DNA of 64,000 bases from Bremia lactucae (GCF_004359215.1 NC_090616.1:2688296-2752295), one strand, 5' to 3'; shown: positions 29,883 through 41,062, counted from the first letter of the stretch. Notes: generated by a model from the letters alone, not told the origin. Numbers and translations: made by a program.

Positions 29883-30587
29883 TTAGGCATGTTCAGCATT
29901 ATTTATCGCAAACTCCACCACTAGAAGCATTGAGCTCCAGCGCTTTGGTGTCTGAGCACACACACTGCGTAAAACGTCTTCAATGACGCGATTGACACGT
30001 TCCGTTTGACCATCGGTCTGCGGATGGTCCGCAGTGGACATATCCAATCTGGTGCCAAGCACTCGGAAAATTGGTTTCCAGAATTTACCCGGGAAACGGG
30101 GATCCCGATCAGAGACAATTGGCACTGGTAAACCATGTTGTCGAAACACGCGATCGATAAACAGCTTAGCTGTACCCTCTCCATCAATGGAATCCGGCAC
30201 GGCCGCTAAGTGAACCATTTTGCCCAAACGGTCAACAAAGACCACTATACCGGAGTTACCGGCTGAATCTTTCGGCAACCGAAAAACAAAATCCATACTA
30301 ATGGACTCCCAGCACCTTATGGGGACGGGAAGACTCGCCAGTGGCGCAGCAGCATGTACCGAGGGTTTAACCCGTTGGCACGTTTCGCATGTGCGAACAT
30401 ATGTTCTGAGCCATTTATAAAGTTTGGGCCACCAAAAACTCTGGCTGATAGAGCCGTAGGTCTTTTCTCTACCGAGATGACCACCAAGGACAGTATCGTG
30501 CGCCTCATAGAGGATTTGGTACTTCAAATCCTCATCATAAGGTACAACGACACGCGGAGGGTCCGCGATGTCTAAGCAATAAAGCAA
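29883..30587 (-). CDS. pol: GyB-2b integrase (partial, open)
   Basis: 234 open codons form the best-preserved family B integrase: zinc-binding HDTVLGGHLGREKTY with CETCQRVKP (HHCC), first catalytic Asp in SISMDFVFRLP, second in IVSDRDPRF and Glu in TDGQTERVNRVIED. It would insert element DNA. A stop after NNAEHA at 29883 and a one-step frame change separate it from the C-terminal module, and the RNase H frame ends just before it, so it is not translated as part of Gag-Pol here. Confidence 0.85.
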   Translation of the reverse strand: MLYCLDIADPPRVVVPYDEDLKYQILYEAHDTVLGGHLGREKTYGSISQSFWWPKLYKWLRTYVRTCETCQRVKPSVHAAAPLASLPVPIRCWESISMDFVFRLPKDSAGNSGIVVFVDRLGKMVHLAAVPDSIDGEGTAKLFIDRVFRQHGLPVPIVSDRDPRFPGKFWKPIFRVLGTRLDMSTADHPQTDGQTERVNRVIEDVLRSVCAQTPKRWSSMLLVVEFAINNAEHA

Positions 30588-31275
30588 CAGGTCGTTATCG
30601 ATAGAAATCGATGTAACCTTGCACGCATACGTGCCGGCAATTTAATACCTGAATCAAAGTTATTGAAAGCTCGTAGCAGAGCTACACACTGTTCATCATT
30701 GACGTAAGCCGAACGGATTAATTCAGGAATAGGCGACAAGAGAGTCGTTAAATGAGAAAGCTCATAATCAGGCCTGCGTGATAACGCATCGGACAAAGCA
30801 TTTTGCTTGCCGGGTTAATACTTCACCTCGAAGTTGTATTCCTCAAAAAAGGATAGCCGTCGGGTCGTTATCTGTAAGAGATGGGGCGACATAGCCGCCG
30901 TGCGTAACGACGCGAGATCTGTATAAATCACAAACGGCTTAGAGCCGAGCAGATAAACTCTTATTTGACGAGAGCATACTATATAGCAAGTAACTCTTTG
31001 TCATGAACTGGTAGTTATTTTCCGCAGCTTTAAGCTGTCTAGACTCGAACGCAATAACACGTTCATGCTCATCAATATCTGTTTGTAACAGAGCACTGCC
31101 AATGGCAACAAACTGATGCGTAATAGACGACACTGAAAGGCCAATTTGGGTTTGGCAGTGCAAGAATCGGGACATGGATAAGACTATCCTTAACTGCTCC
31201 AAAAGCATTATTTTCGGTGCTAGTCCAGCACCGATCTGTATCCTTTTTAAGGAGATTAGATAATGGCCTAGCCAT
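30572..31275 (-). pseudogene. pol: GyB-2b RNase H domain
   Basis: Pieces read ARPLSNLLKKD (31275), QTDIDEHERVIAFESRQLKA with a Tyr-Leu-Leu-rich helix (31208-30939), and DALSRRPDYELS (30796-30572), the end marker of gypsy RNase H. The first catalytic Asp context VCDAS is changed (VVYYASVCC). Three frames are used. Confidence 0.75.
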
Positions 31276-31302
31276 ATCAGCGTAATTTTCGCTGTATTTG
31301 TG

Positions 31303-31830
31303 TCAAAAATTGGCGAGACCCAACCACTTACGCAAATCCTTTTGGTTTTTAGGAACCGGCCAATCTACTATGGCTTTTACCTTAGCGGGATTCGCTCTAA
31401 GGCCTCGCATTTCAATGAAGCATCCTAAAAAAGGAATTTCGTCTGCGCCAAAAATGGATTCAGATGCATTGGCATACAATTTGTTTGTGCGCATGCACTC
31501 GAGCACTGCTCACAAATGGTCTAAATGGTTTTCCATATCCGACCGACCCTGCTCCGCACGACTAAGGACAAAATTGTCATTGAAATAAGTCTGTGCATAA
31601 CCTCGGTGAGGGCAAAACAGTTGCGTCACGAGACGATTAAATATTACCGGGGCGTTGGAAAGCCCTTGTGGCATAATTAGAACATGCCGCTTGGGGTGCT
31701 TACCGCTGTAAGCGGGATATTGCCAGCTTGCTTGAGCAATTGGTAGTAACCACCGACTAAGTCAAATGCACTGTGGATTATTACATACCACATCTTGGAA
31801 TTTTTTAATCAAGGAAAAAAAGGGATCCGT
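31303..31830 (-). pseudogene. pol: GyB-2b reverse transcriptase, C-terminal part
   Basis: LECMRTNKLYANASESIFGA and GLRANPAKVKAIVDWPVPKN then LRKWLGL (31506-31303) are the RT thumb and connection. The catalytic motif upstream reads YFND (31576-31587) in place of YFDD, losing a metal-binding Asp. The region coding the fingers is shortened: sequence jumps at about 31770, deleting roughly 0.4 kb relative to 24661-25230. Confidence 0.78.
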
Positions 31831-32010
31831 AGGATCTTACAGGATCGATGACCCATTTCGCGCACTAAGTGCAGCTTTTGTGTCATCCAGGACAACTTCG
31901 TCTGGAAGTGACGATGAGTTTAACTCAACCATGGGTCGATTAACTACCATTTCAAATAAGTCACCAGCCTTTCAGGCTCGACCGCACTCATCAAAAGACA
32001 TTTCGTCTAG

Positions 32011-32729
32011 CTATAAAAGAGCATGTAACGAAGGGATTGCCGCAAGGCTAGCTTCCCCTTCAATGTAACCGGTTACACCATTTACAAGCGTATGTAATTG
32101 CTCACTCGTATCACTTTGTGAGGGTATACACGCTTCGTGTCCGCCCTGTCTTGGAGTGGAAACAATACGCCTCTTAGAGGCCGGGACATACACGTCCCCG
32201 AATTTTCCAGCCTGTATTGCTTCAATACAAGACATGGTGTCTAATTTGTCATCCGAGAAGGAGTTAGGTAACTCAACTTCTTATTCAGCGAACGTTTACG
32301 TGTCGCTTCACGTACAGTAGGAGGGTTTGACCCAAAATGCCCTGGCGAACTGCCAATAGTGTCACTATTGACACTCAGTATGGTGCCATCTCGGCCGACC
32401 ACACCCGGTGGACTTAGACGTGCCACCCCACGTATCGCAGGGATATTGCATCCTTGAGGTCCTGGCGAACCGTTAACAGTGTCACTACTGACACTCAGTA
32501 TGATGCCACCTCGGCCGACCATACTCGGTGGACTTAGACGTGCCACTCCGCGTATCTCAGCGATATTGCACCCTTGATGATTCGGCCTTAGGCCAACAAT
32601 GCTTTCAGCATTTAGTGAGTCGTTATTATAACGAGTGTCACTCAACGAAGTACGTGCCGTTCCACTTATTTCTGCTGAGTTGGGCTGAGAATTAATGTTT
32701 TTAACATTAAAGTTTATTAACTCAGCCAT
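32011..32729 (-). pseudogene. pol: GyB-2b protease-RT linker with tandem repeat
   Basis: 162 open codons (32729-32241) start MAELINFNVKNINSQPNS and include two 40-residue units (GCNIAEIRGVARLSPPS and GCNIPAIRGVARLSPPG). A frame change near 32285 leads to VPASKRRIVSTPRQGGHEA. It is the most complete linker of the family here. No known domain. Confidence 0.7.
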
Positions 32730-32890
32730 GACAATGTCTAAAACACTGACAGACTCATTTTATGATCCGCGCCAATAGCGCTTATGTTGCCTAGCAAAGG
32801 TGGGTTTATGACTCTCCAAAACTTTTCTAGGAACATTGCGTGTGGCGCCTAAGGTCTAAGACCTCCAATCGATCCATGTCTCATGGTCTT

Positions 32891-33187
32891 CTAAACAGGC
32901 CAGATGAGATCATATCTCGAATCCAAATCAAGGACGAGACAGCGTTCCATACTGTCAAAGTCCAGAAACTTTATACCTAAGTTCAATGGAGCTTTGGGAA
33001 CAGTGACACGAGTTCCAGTCGCTAAGCGAATAGTGATTGTAACACCTTCATGCGCTCTAAGCGCCTCAACGTATTGTTGAATTCCTTCAAGGAAAAGGCG
33101 TCGAGCATAATTGCAAGACGCTCCTGAGTCAATTAAAATTAACCACGGCTTATCAAAGCCCTTTACAGTCGCGTGAGCGACTAGCAA
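32891..33187 (-). pseudogene. pol: GyB-2b aspartic protease
   Basis: Identical in translation to 26118-26414, including the shortened YDLIWPV end. Active-site LILIDSGAS is intact. Confidence 0.8.
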
Positions 33188-33268
33188 GCCAGGTTTGTAC
33201 TCTCGCCCCGTGCATTGAGCACCGAGCTAATCGGGGCTAGGTTCTGCTTATTTTCACCTCCTTGAAGT

Positions 33269-34330
33269 TCAACAGAGCCTAGGTCTTCCCCAGTAGAGCG
33301 CCCCGCACCTACTGGATATCGACGAATTCCCGCACCGCACCAGATCTCTGGTATAGGTCGGAGTTGAAGCTCTTTTGAGCTTTACGCGAATTTCGAAGAG
33401 GGCATGGAGGGCGTAAATGTTTCGTGCTTCCGCGCATATAACATCTACGGATGGTCTTATGCTGTTCCACAGCTTGAAGAGCCTCTTCTCCTTCCTCAAC
33501 GAGGCTTAAATTCCTTGAGTTCCGCTCTATTAGATAAAACCCATGTGCTCAAAGAGCTTGTTCGGTAAACAGACGTGCAAACGCGAGCAGACTTAAAGTC
33601 GAACTCGACGCGTAGCGCTATGGCAACTGCCTCTTCGAACGTAGCAGGGTGAGATCGGAATTATTTCGTCCGGGCAACGCCCTCATTGAGACCCCTCATA
33701 AAGATGGTCACTACAATTGCTTCTTGTATCGGGTCTTGATGCATAGATGCAATGAGAATTCTCAACTCCTGGACAAAGTCCCGTTAGGGTTCTTTTACCC
33801 TGTCGAGTCACTAGGAGCCGTGCTTGCATGCGAAAAGCCTGATCAGGCGGTGCAAACATGCTCGTCATTTGCTGTTTCAGCGAATCCCATTAGGGAAAAG
33901 CGTCGTTAAAGGATGTGCTGCACGATAGTGCCCACTCCATGGCTCTACCTCCAAGTTTGGAAATGGCCATAGCCACCTTTTACCATTCTGTTAAGAATAA
34001 GGCGGAATCAATGGACATTTCCATCTGCTTAATCCAAAAGGGAGATTTTCTCCCTCTTTTCCCTCAAATGTCTTCACATTCACAATAAGAGGGCGAGCCC
34101 TCGGCTCTGAGTCAGGTACAGAGATGTACCAAGTTGGCATTGATGCCGCTAAGTGGTCCTGTACCTGACCGATCCGGGAGGTTTCGTACCGCATGAAGGC
34201 TTCAAGCCTTGCATGTAGGACCGCTGGTCCCTGGGAAATAATAAATTCCACGTGCTCAAGCCCAAATAAGGTTTGAGCTTGTCTTAAGCGGCGCGTTGCG
34301 CTTCTGACAATTCTGGAACCACTTCCATTT
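33269..34330 (-). pseudogene. gag: GyB-2b gag
   Basis: Same broken frames as 26496-27560, with the same stops, lying 6773 bp to the right. Gag begins near 34330 after the primer site (about 34375). Confidence 0.8.
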
Positions 34331-34388
34331 TTGTGAGGGTTTAGTCTTGTAAAGACTCAAGCGTAGATTGGCTACGAATGCTACCAGT

Positions 34389-34866
34389 TGTAGCGGAGCT
34401 ACCTCGCTCCTAAAGTCAGAGGAAGCCTTTTAGACTCAGAGTCACTTAGTTCTATTAAACTTATGGGTTTAACAACTCAGGGAGTCGTACAAGCTATTAA
34501 AGCTTAAGGAATCCTAGTTCAAAGGATTCAGGGGTTCGTAGAACCAAGTGGCAACTAGTGCCCAAGAGGACGTACCTTAGAAAGTCTTCTATCTCCTTCA
34601 GATATTTGCGCAAGCCTTCGAAAGGCACTAAACGCTTTAAGATCAAAAGGTGAACTGCACTTTTTTTTAATTATTTGAATCTAAAAACCTTATCCTAGCT
34701 AAATTAAAATAGATTTTGGCCGCAAGATTTATATCTGGCGGCGACCACATTTGTTACCCATAATAAATGAGATTTAAGTAACTAACAATTTTAAAATTAG
34801 ATAAAAAGATATTTTACGTATACAGTAAATGTTCCACAACAACGGTCCTCCAACCGATGTGTGCCC
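34389..34866 (-). repeat. GyB-2b 5' LTR
   Basis: 478 bp, minus orientation. Its first 180 bp next to gag match 27616-27797 exactly; beyond about 34570 the two LTRs diverge clearly. It lacks the final bases CATTACA, replaced by the start of the GyE-2 LTR at 34867. Confidence 0.83.
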
Positions 34867-35356
34867 TGTAACGGGGTGTATCGTTACATGAAATTAACAC
34901 TTAGAGGTGGTTAATTAATATATTATCTAAAAAAAGATAATATTTGGAAATGATTACTTCATATTTTAATATTTGGAAAGCTTATCCATTCGTAGATTAT
35001 ACCATTATATCTACTTGCTCCGCGGTCCAGTCAGCGCTGGACACGGGCAAAGAGAGAGAAAGATAAGACTTTTATTACATGTTTAGTGATAGTATATAAT
35101 TAAGTTAGTAGAAATATATAGAAAAACAGAAGAACTTAATTTTATTAACACGGTTATTTTGTAACCCTCTTTAAAGTAAGTGTTTTAAAGATAGTCTTCC
35201 TCTGCACGTACTAGTGTACGTGAAGTGACGTGAGGCACCACTCGCACTAAGGCAGTGCGAAGTGGACTTGTTCTGAAGCAGTACAAGTCGGCAGTGCCCC
35301 GTTACACCTGGTAGCACTTTGTAGTCCGTTCAAGGACCACAATTCCATCATCTCAC

Positions 35357-36180
35357 ATGGACCTGTTAGATGATAATGGTATTACGCATCACGTTTCGCG
35401 TGATAGCTCCTCCTTTCTAAGTGACATAGAAAGGAGTGTGGTCGAACGAATGAGTTCGACCGTAGGAACGATGCCATCTTGGCCATGCTGTCCGGTTTGG
35501 ACAGAGATGCCCTCCACTCAGCCATCGCCAAGCTCATACAATATGAACTTGACGACGCGAAGGAGAAGATAGCCTTGCTCAATCAGCAAAGCTCTTAACA
35601 GGCAGAACTGTTGAGGTCACAACAGGTACAGACCCTTGTACATTGGATGACGCACACGCGTCGTCTGGAAACTTTAAAGATTGACATCTCTAAGTATAGG
35701 GGAGTCGAAGAAAACTCTCTCTTGAGATGGTTTGTCGAGTTGTACGATGCCATAAGAGCTCGTCACATCGTCGACGAGCAAATCCAAGTCGCATTTGCTT
35801 AGTCAAATTTGGCAGATCGTGCCAAAAGTTGGGCACTAGGCCTTAAGTTGTGCGACCCTATGTCTTTGGGTCGCTAGAGGCTTCTAAAGCCCAGCTCAAA
35901 CAGACGTTTGAACCGCCTAGGGCTGAGTTCAGAGCTCGATCAGAGTTTCTGAAACTCAAGCAAGGCAAGCGTGATGTTCACTCTTATGGGGTACTACTCA
36001 GGAGAGCGCAGACGATAAATGTCTCGTCTGCCCCTGACAAGAAGCCGTGGCTTTTGTCCGACGGCTAGTCGAACAGGTGAATCTTTACGGGACCATCCGT
36101 AAGACCTTGCATGGACACCGTAATCAACGTGTGTTCATGAACTGGGTTGTTCGTGATACCACTCGCTAAGAGTCGTATGT
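35357..36180 (+). pseudogene. gag: GyE-2 gag remnant
   Basis: ATG at 35357 begins MDLLDDNGITHHVSRDSSS. Later frames give DISKYRGVEENSLLRWFVEL and FEPPRAEFRARSEFLKLKQG (to about 35990). About 36085-36180 is a gag piece in inverted orientation (matches 18690-18790 read backwards), so the interior has been rearranged. No zinc knuckle remains. Confidence 0.75.
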
Positions 36181-36189
36181 GCTAGGACC

Positions 36190-36478
36190 ACAAGAACTTT
36201 ATTTTGATGGCTTACGCCATCGTCATCACCACGCACAGGAATAAGTGCGGGTGACGGCACGGTTGACGGTGCTGGCTATAGCATGTTTGGTTCCGACGAT
36301 GATGAATCGTCCTCATCGTCGGAACCAAACATGCTATAGCGAACGCTATTAGAGCGTCTATTCGATTGAGCCCCCTCATTCGAAGGCTCACAGTCAGCCG
36401 CCTGACGACGCTCAGGCGACTGTTCGCTCTCCTCGACTCGGCCATCTCGTCCGACTCGTATTCATTGTCGACCGCCAA
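36190..36478 (-). pseudogene. Antisense ORF relic in GyE-2
   Basis: On the strand opposite the element, starting about 30 bp inside the polypurine tract, two joined frames read VDNEYESDEMAES and then ESEQSPERRQAADCEPSNEG and FGSDDEDDSSSSEPN. The acidic, Ser-rich composition and the position match the N-terminal part of the antisense ORFs in families B and F. No ATG remains in frame. Function unknown. Confidence 0.4.
36275..36340. repeat. Perfect inverted repeat, 28-bp arms, 10-base loop
   Basis: Arm 36275-36302 (GCTATAGCATGTTTGG...) is the exact reverse complement of 36313-36340; the loop is TGAATCGTCC. It would form a very stable hairpin in RNA or a cruciform in DNA. Confidence 0.93.
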
Positions 36479-36507
36479 AGAAGTGGCTGCCGTTTAATGG
36501 GGGGTGA

Positions 36508-36944
36508 TGTAACGGGGTGTATCGTTACATTAAATTAACACTTAAAGGTTGTTAGTTGTTGTATTATATAAAAGGTAGATTAAAATTTGGAGAATATTAC
36601 TTTACATAGTAATATTTGAAAAGCTTATGCATTGGTAGATATAGGCCATTATATCTACTTGCTCCGCGGTCCAGTCGGCACTGGACGCGCGCAAGGAGAG
36701 AGACAGATAAGACTTTTCTAAATGTTTTGTGTTTGTATATAATTAAATTAGCAGAAAATAGATAGAAATAGAAGAAATTGAATATATTAAATACAGCTTA
36801 CTTTTAACCCTCTTTAAAGCAAGTGCTCTAAAGAAATTCTTCCTCTGCACGTACTAGTGCACGTGAAGTGACGTGTGGCACCACCCGCACTGAAGCGAGG
36901 TGGACTTGTACTGAAGCAGTACAAGTCGGCAGTGCCCCGTTCCA
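36508..36944 (+). repeat. GyE-2 3' LTR
   Basis: 437 bp, TGTAACGGGG to CCCCGTTCCA (last bases mutated from TTACA). It is preceded by the polypurine tract and followed directly by element D sequence. Confidence 0.85.
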
Positions 36945-36949
36945 CTAAG

Positions 36950-38098
36950 GGTAACCTTAGTCGTTGGTCTAGTTTGACAAACGATCGATATCATATCCCG
37001 CTTTTCGACTCATCTAGTCTTTACAAGCCTGTTGAGGGTGAGACGGAATTCTTCATCGATGCCTTTTTCCGGCATCGGTGGTACTCTTCTGAACGGACAA
37101 AGGATGTCAAACCTTTGTTCCAAGCTTGGACAGAATGTACAAAACACAATTTGTGAGGTCTGAATTGAAAAGCTTAATGACTTCCGTGAACGTTCGAGAA
37201 ACGGACCGTAGTCGGTTCACACTATCAATTGCACCGTTTGTCTAGAGAGGCAGGGGGTCCTTGCCTCTCGTGGGGGGGGCTCATGCCCATGCTGTTTTAT
37301 GGGTGCAGGTCATGCTGTTTAAAGGGTGCAGGTCATGCTCCTAAAAAAGCATATTCTCTCAAAGATCCTCAGTGGAGGACTCTCTCTCTTACGAGATGCG
37401 TCAAGGGATTGATAACCTCCAATCCTTTTACGAGCACGGGAAGCGCTTGCTCTCCGATGGACCTTCTGCACAGGAGGATGGGTCTCGCCGTACTGCAAGA
37501 CGAGACCCGGAACGTCCAACATCAGTTGGATACAAGGCTTCCAACTATCATGCGAGGGTGGACACCCTCGCCAATGAACATAATAACTCGTTCGACCCCC
37601 TTTACCTCACGTTGGTTCGAGAAGCTTTCAACAAGAAAACGCTTCACACCACTCGAACCCGTCAGTGGAGGGGGAGAAAAGATCGGGTTCGCCCCGTTTG
37701 TCGAACCCGAATCAACATCGTGATTTGGATCACACCCTTTATTTTTGAGAAGGGACATTGATCACGAGCGATCCCGACGCCGCGAGGTAGCGGTGACGGT
37801 TGATAATGTTTCCGTGACCAGTTGAGATATTTTGCGCAGGTTGCAACTGATCAACTTGCAAACGAAAGGACACATCACTCCTTCAAAAACGAGCTGGTGG
37901 CAGCTCGTCAGAAGATCTCTTCCTTGGAGAAAAGAGTAAATCGTCTGGTTCAAGATAAACGGACTCTGTTCCGAGACAATAAGGCTTTGGCTCAGAATCA
38001 TTAGGGTTTGGCGGATGCCCTAGACCGTTCCGGTGTAATCCGGAATCGAAAGAAGCCTCGTACTGATGGCATAGACGAAGACGCCCAACATAAATTGT
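36950..38098 (+). pseudogene. Antisense frames over the 3' end of element D (copy 2)
   Basis: Same blocks as copy 1: YHIPLF and ETEFFIDAFFRHR (37000-37080), EMRQGIDNLQSFYEHGK (37395-37445), and coiled coil QKISSLEKRVNRLVQDKRT (37910-37970) ending at a stop at 38098. At least three frame changes. Confidence 0.35.
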
Positions 38099-39518
38099 AG
38101 GATGCGTACGCATACTACGAGGCAGCTCGATCGTGTACGCGTTGCCTTGTCGATTCAGGACACAAAACGGGCCGATATACCTGGGCAGAAATTTATTACT
38201 GCCTACATTCCTCACTACCTTATTGGTAGGTTTACCGTAGACAGTAGGACTGGGTCATCAACACTAAATAAAAGTATGCTTGCTCTTTCATTTTTGTCAG
38301 ACTTCCGTTTCTGTCGGTCCACCGCATCAGCGATGAAATCCTGTACAAAACGGACCACTGCTTCTCTAGCCAACAGATAATCACCTGCTGACTCGGTTTT
38401 TGTATTCAGTGCGACCGGCTCGCACTGTGGAGATATCAATCTCTTCACTATTGAAAATATCATCGTTCTCATCAATAATATTGTTTTCGATACTGAGTCT
38501 TTCAGCATCGTTGTCTAAGTCAGAAATAGTATTATTGTTATTACTGAGTTTGTCCACTTCAATGTTAATTGAATCAACATTGGTATCCTTTGCATTGAAC
38601 TTGCTCGCGCGTGATGAGCAAGAGCTAGAAGATTCTTTGCTCGAGCGAATCCCTCCCCCTTGAATAATAGTCACTCTCAAGCAAGGTGGGTATACGTGGG
38701 TGGCGCAAGCTATTCACGAAAAATGTTGTATGCTTTGTAGAAGCATGCACTGAGTTGTTATGGCAAATTTTACCATCGGCAAGAACTCGCTCCAACTCTT
38801 AAAAGAGTGGAGGTATCCGCAAAGTATCTTTTCGAGAATACGGTTTGCCCGCTCCGTCTGACCATCTGTTCCAGGATGATCAGAAGTTGACATTTTCAAC
38901 TATGTTTCAAGCGATTCGAACACAGTTTGCCAAAATTTCGCCGTGAATCTAGGGTCTCGATCTGAGACCAGTCCGCGGGGTAACACATGGAGTCGAAATA
39001 TCGTGTCAACAAAGACACGAGCACAGCTTTGGCTATGATCGACTGCGGTAATGCAGCAAGATGTAGCTTCATGCTGAAACAATCAACAAATACATGAATA
39101 CGTTTATTCTTGTGATCGTCTTCGGGAATTCCGAAGACGAAGTGGATAGATACGGACGGCCAACACTCTGCCGGAACAGGCAGAGGTTGTAACGGAGCAC
39201 GGGATGAAGCACTGGGCTTCACCTGTTGACAAACTTCGCAAGCACATATGTTCTTGCGGATGAAATCATACTGGCGTGGCCAGTAGAAGTCACGACTTAT
39301 CGTGAGACAGGTCTTCTCACGTCCACGATGACCACTTTTGGTGCGTCGTAGTACTCATACATGATGCATAAACGCAAATCAATATGGGTGAAGATGACGA
39401 CACGAGGTGTGTAGCCAGCAACGGCTGTGTAATACAGTAACCCGTTGCGTGTTGTGTATCGATCTGTTGAGGATCCATACATTTCGACATTTCTTTTAAT
39501 ATTTGTTGGGATCAACAT
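37319..39518 (-). pseudogene. pol: Element D integrase to chromodomain (copy 2)
   Basis: Same content and nearly the same defects as 6831-9030: pre-integrase region (39518-39297), integrase core (39222-38714, [10 protein letters not shown]), GPY/F (38215-37883, LPRYIGPFCVL), chromodomain (37758-37319). Small length differences between the copies (for example a T at about 38540 and a G at about 38757) add or remove frameshifts. Confidence 0.8.
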
Positions 39519-39567
39519 TTCAAGAGCCTTATTTTCTTGATAAGCTCTTCTAACGTCGTCGAGTGAT

Positions 39568-39868
39568 TAATCGTATCAAATGTAAATACCGGTTTTTACC
39601 AATCAAAAAGTCATCTCTATAGATAACACTTAATACGCATTGCGAGCGTACCTTTCAAAATACCTCGCGTAACGGATGACGCTGGCCGTCATCCCTCCTA
39701 ATGTGAATGCACCCATGTGCATCACATACACAAGGGTTGGTCACAAATGTGCACCACACCCGAGTGCTGGGTCTAATTACTATAATTTACTAATTGACCA
39801 TCCCTTTAAGTACACCAAGTGTACTTAACGGGGACTGTGTAACATTAGGGCAACTTTAGCCCGTTACA
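39568..39868 (-). repeat. LTR A fragment with polypurine tract (copy 2)
   Basis: First 300 bp of a minus-oriented LTR A, TGTAACGGGC at 39868, with CCCCCCTTTA (tract on minus) at 39869-39878. Cut at the same point as copy 1. Confidence 0.8.
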
Positions 39869-39999
39869 CCCCCCTTTAAGAGCAAATTTTTTGCATTTTT
39901 TAATTTGTCAAAGAGGAGAGAGGAAATGCGAGCAGCTTTACGCGCCGCTAGTTCACGCAATCACTCTAGCGACCTGTGTTTCCATACACGGCGCCAAAG

Positions 40000-40338
40000 A
40001 TGCCACCTAAAGGGGCCACGTTGGTGGTTCGTCTGCAAAGACACCCTCTCAACCACCACGATTTTGGCCCATTGATACGAGGTCATTAAGATGGAGTGGG
40101 TATAAGTGGTCTGCCACCCGTCCCATAGCCACGCTCGATACGACTGGCTTGTGACACCGACTGGACATGCTCACGTGCCCTCGGTTGAGCTTTACGTTCA
40201 GAATCTTCTGCGTCAGACCCATTGTGAATGATGGTCTAAACGACCGGTGTTTGTGGTTATACCCAATTGAGAAGCAGCTGCGCATTTATGGACAACGCTC
40301 TCGTTAATAGTCGCTACGCTAGCCAGCGCAGACGACGA
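40000..40338. pseudogene. Rearranged piece of the LTR-A-side antisense ORF
   Basis: ATG at 40000 repeats the ORF start of 9512 for 43 bp. The rest (about 40060-40338) matches 9856-10140 in the opposite orientation, so the ORF has been folded back on itself. It ends at the N gap. Confidence 0.6.
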
Positions 40339-40438
40339 NNNNNNNNNNNNNNNNNNNNNNNNNNNNNNNNNNNNNNNNNNNNNNNNNNNNNNNNNNNNNN
40401 NNNNNNNNNNNNNNNNNNNNNNNNNNNNNNNNNNNNNN
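40339..40438. other. Assembly gap, 100 N
   Basis: A round 100-N spacer, usual for a scaffold join of unknown size. Features on either side should not be assumed adjacent. Confidence 0.99.
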
Positions 40439-41062
40439 GTACACAGCAGTGAGCACTCCCAGTGGGATGCTCTGGGAATGGCTAGTGATGCCGGGGGCTT
40501 AGTTACGCCCCTGCAACATTCAACAGATGTGTAACAAATCTGTTGAGACCGGTGCGAGGATTTGCACCGAGTTATTTTGACGATGTATTCGTCCATAGCC
40601 GAGCCATGGACGGAAAGACGGATGTGGAAGTTCATAAAACTCACGTTCGTCAGCTTCTTACACTTAAGCGAAAGCATAAGTTGTATGCAAAATTCAAGAA
40701 GTGTATGTTCGCGGCAAGCGAAATACCACTTCTTGGGTGCATCTTCAGTAAACACGGCGTGCGCCACGATCCCGACAAGATCAAGGCAATCACCGACTGG
40801 CCAGTTCCAGTCGATGTCAAGGGACTTAGAAAGTTCCTTGGTTTAACGGCGTACTTGCACAAGTACTCTCGTAATTATGCAGAGATGACAGTTCATCTCT
40901 CTCTTCTCTTGAAAAAAGACGAGAAATGGTTATGGAACGCTGATTGTCAGCGTTCGTTTGAAGGTATCAAGCAAAGCTTGATGCAATCGCCCATCTTGGC
41001 GATTGCAGATCAAGACAGACCATTCCATGTGGTCTGTGACGCCAGCGATTTCGCAATTTTGC
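40439..41062 (+). pseudogene. pol: Family E-type reverse transcriptase fragment
   Basis: Starts at the gap within RT (MLWEWLVMPGA-like, with a frameshift). It is then open from 40543: MRPVRGFAPSYFDDVF with YFDD at 40573-40584, GVRHDPDKIKAITDWPVPVD, LRKFLGLTAYLHKYSRNYAE, and the first RNase H Asp in VVCDASDFAI. It is cut at about 41062, where an LTR F fragment begins. The 181-codon frame is the best RT piece in the window. Confidence 0.85.

Larger units (their letters stand above)
27616..34866 (-). mobile_element. GyB-2b: near full-length gypsy family B element
   Basis: 7.25 kb between LTRs 34389-34866 (5') and 27616-28100 (3'). From right to left: LTR, primer site, gag, protease, linker with 120-bp repeats, RT, RNase H, integrase, GPY/F, tether, antisense ORF, polypurine tract, LTR. 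It serves as the reference copy for family B in this window. The 5' LTR lacks its last six or so bases, where GyE-2 begins. The chromodomain is partly deleted and RT is damaged. Confidence 0.85.
34867..36944 (+). mobile_element. GyE-2: internally deleted, LTR-flanked family E derivative
   Basis: LTRs at 34867-35306 (440 bp) and 36508-36944 (437 bp) in the same orientation enclose 1.2 kb. Present are a primer site TGGTAGCACTTTGTAG (35309-35324), a gag remnant and a polypurine tract TAATGGGGGGTGA (36495-36507). Protease to chromodomain are gone. The flanking 5-mers (TGCCC, CTAAG) do not match, so one or both ends were formed by recombination. The two LTRs differ at many sites. Confidence 0.8.
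36822..40042. repeat. Composite segment, copy 2 (partner 6333-9555)
   Basis: LTR E end, element D, LTR A fragment and ORF start in the same order and with the same junctions as copy 1. Here the left part is continuous with a complete LTR E (36508-36944), so this copy looks closer to the original arrangement on that side. Confidence 0.88.

Noticed and set aside
36875..37156. Open frame of 93 codons starting MAPPALKRGG
   Set aside because: Its first third is inside LTR E and the rest in element D; the join is a transposon junction, so the start is accidental. Only the D part is discussed, as an antisense relic.
36975..39567. Element D as a complete element bounded by LTR E and LTR A
   Set aside because: The LTR on the left is in the wrong orientation and from another family than that on the right; D has no primer site, gag or RT, so it is a truncated piece.
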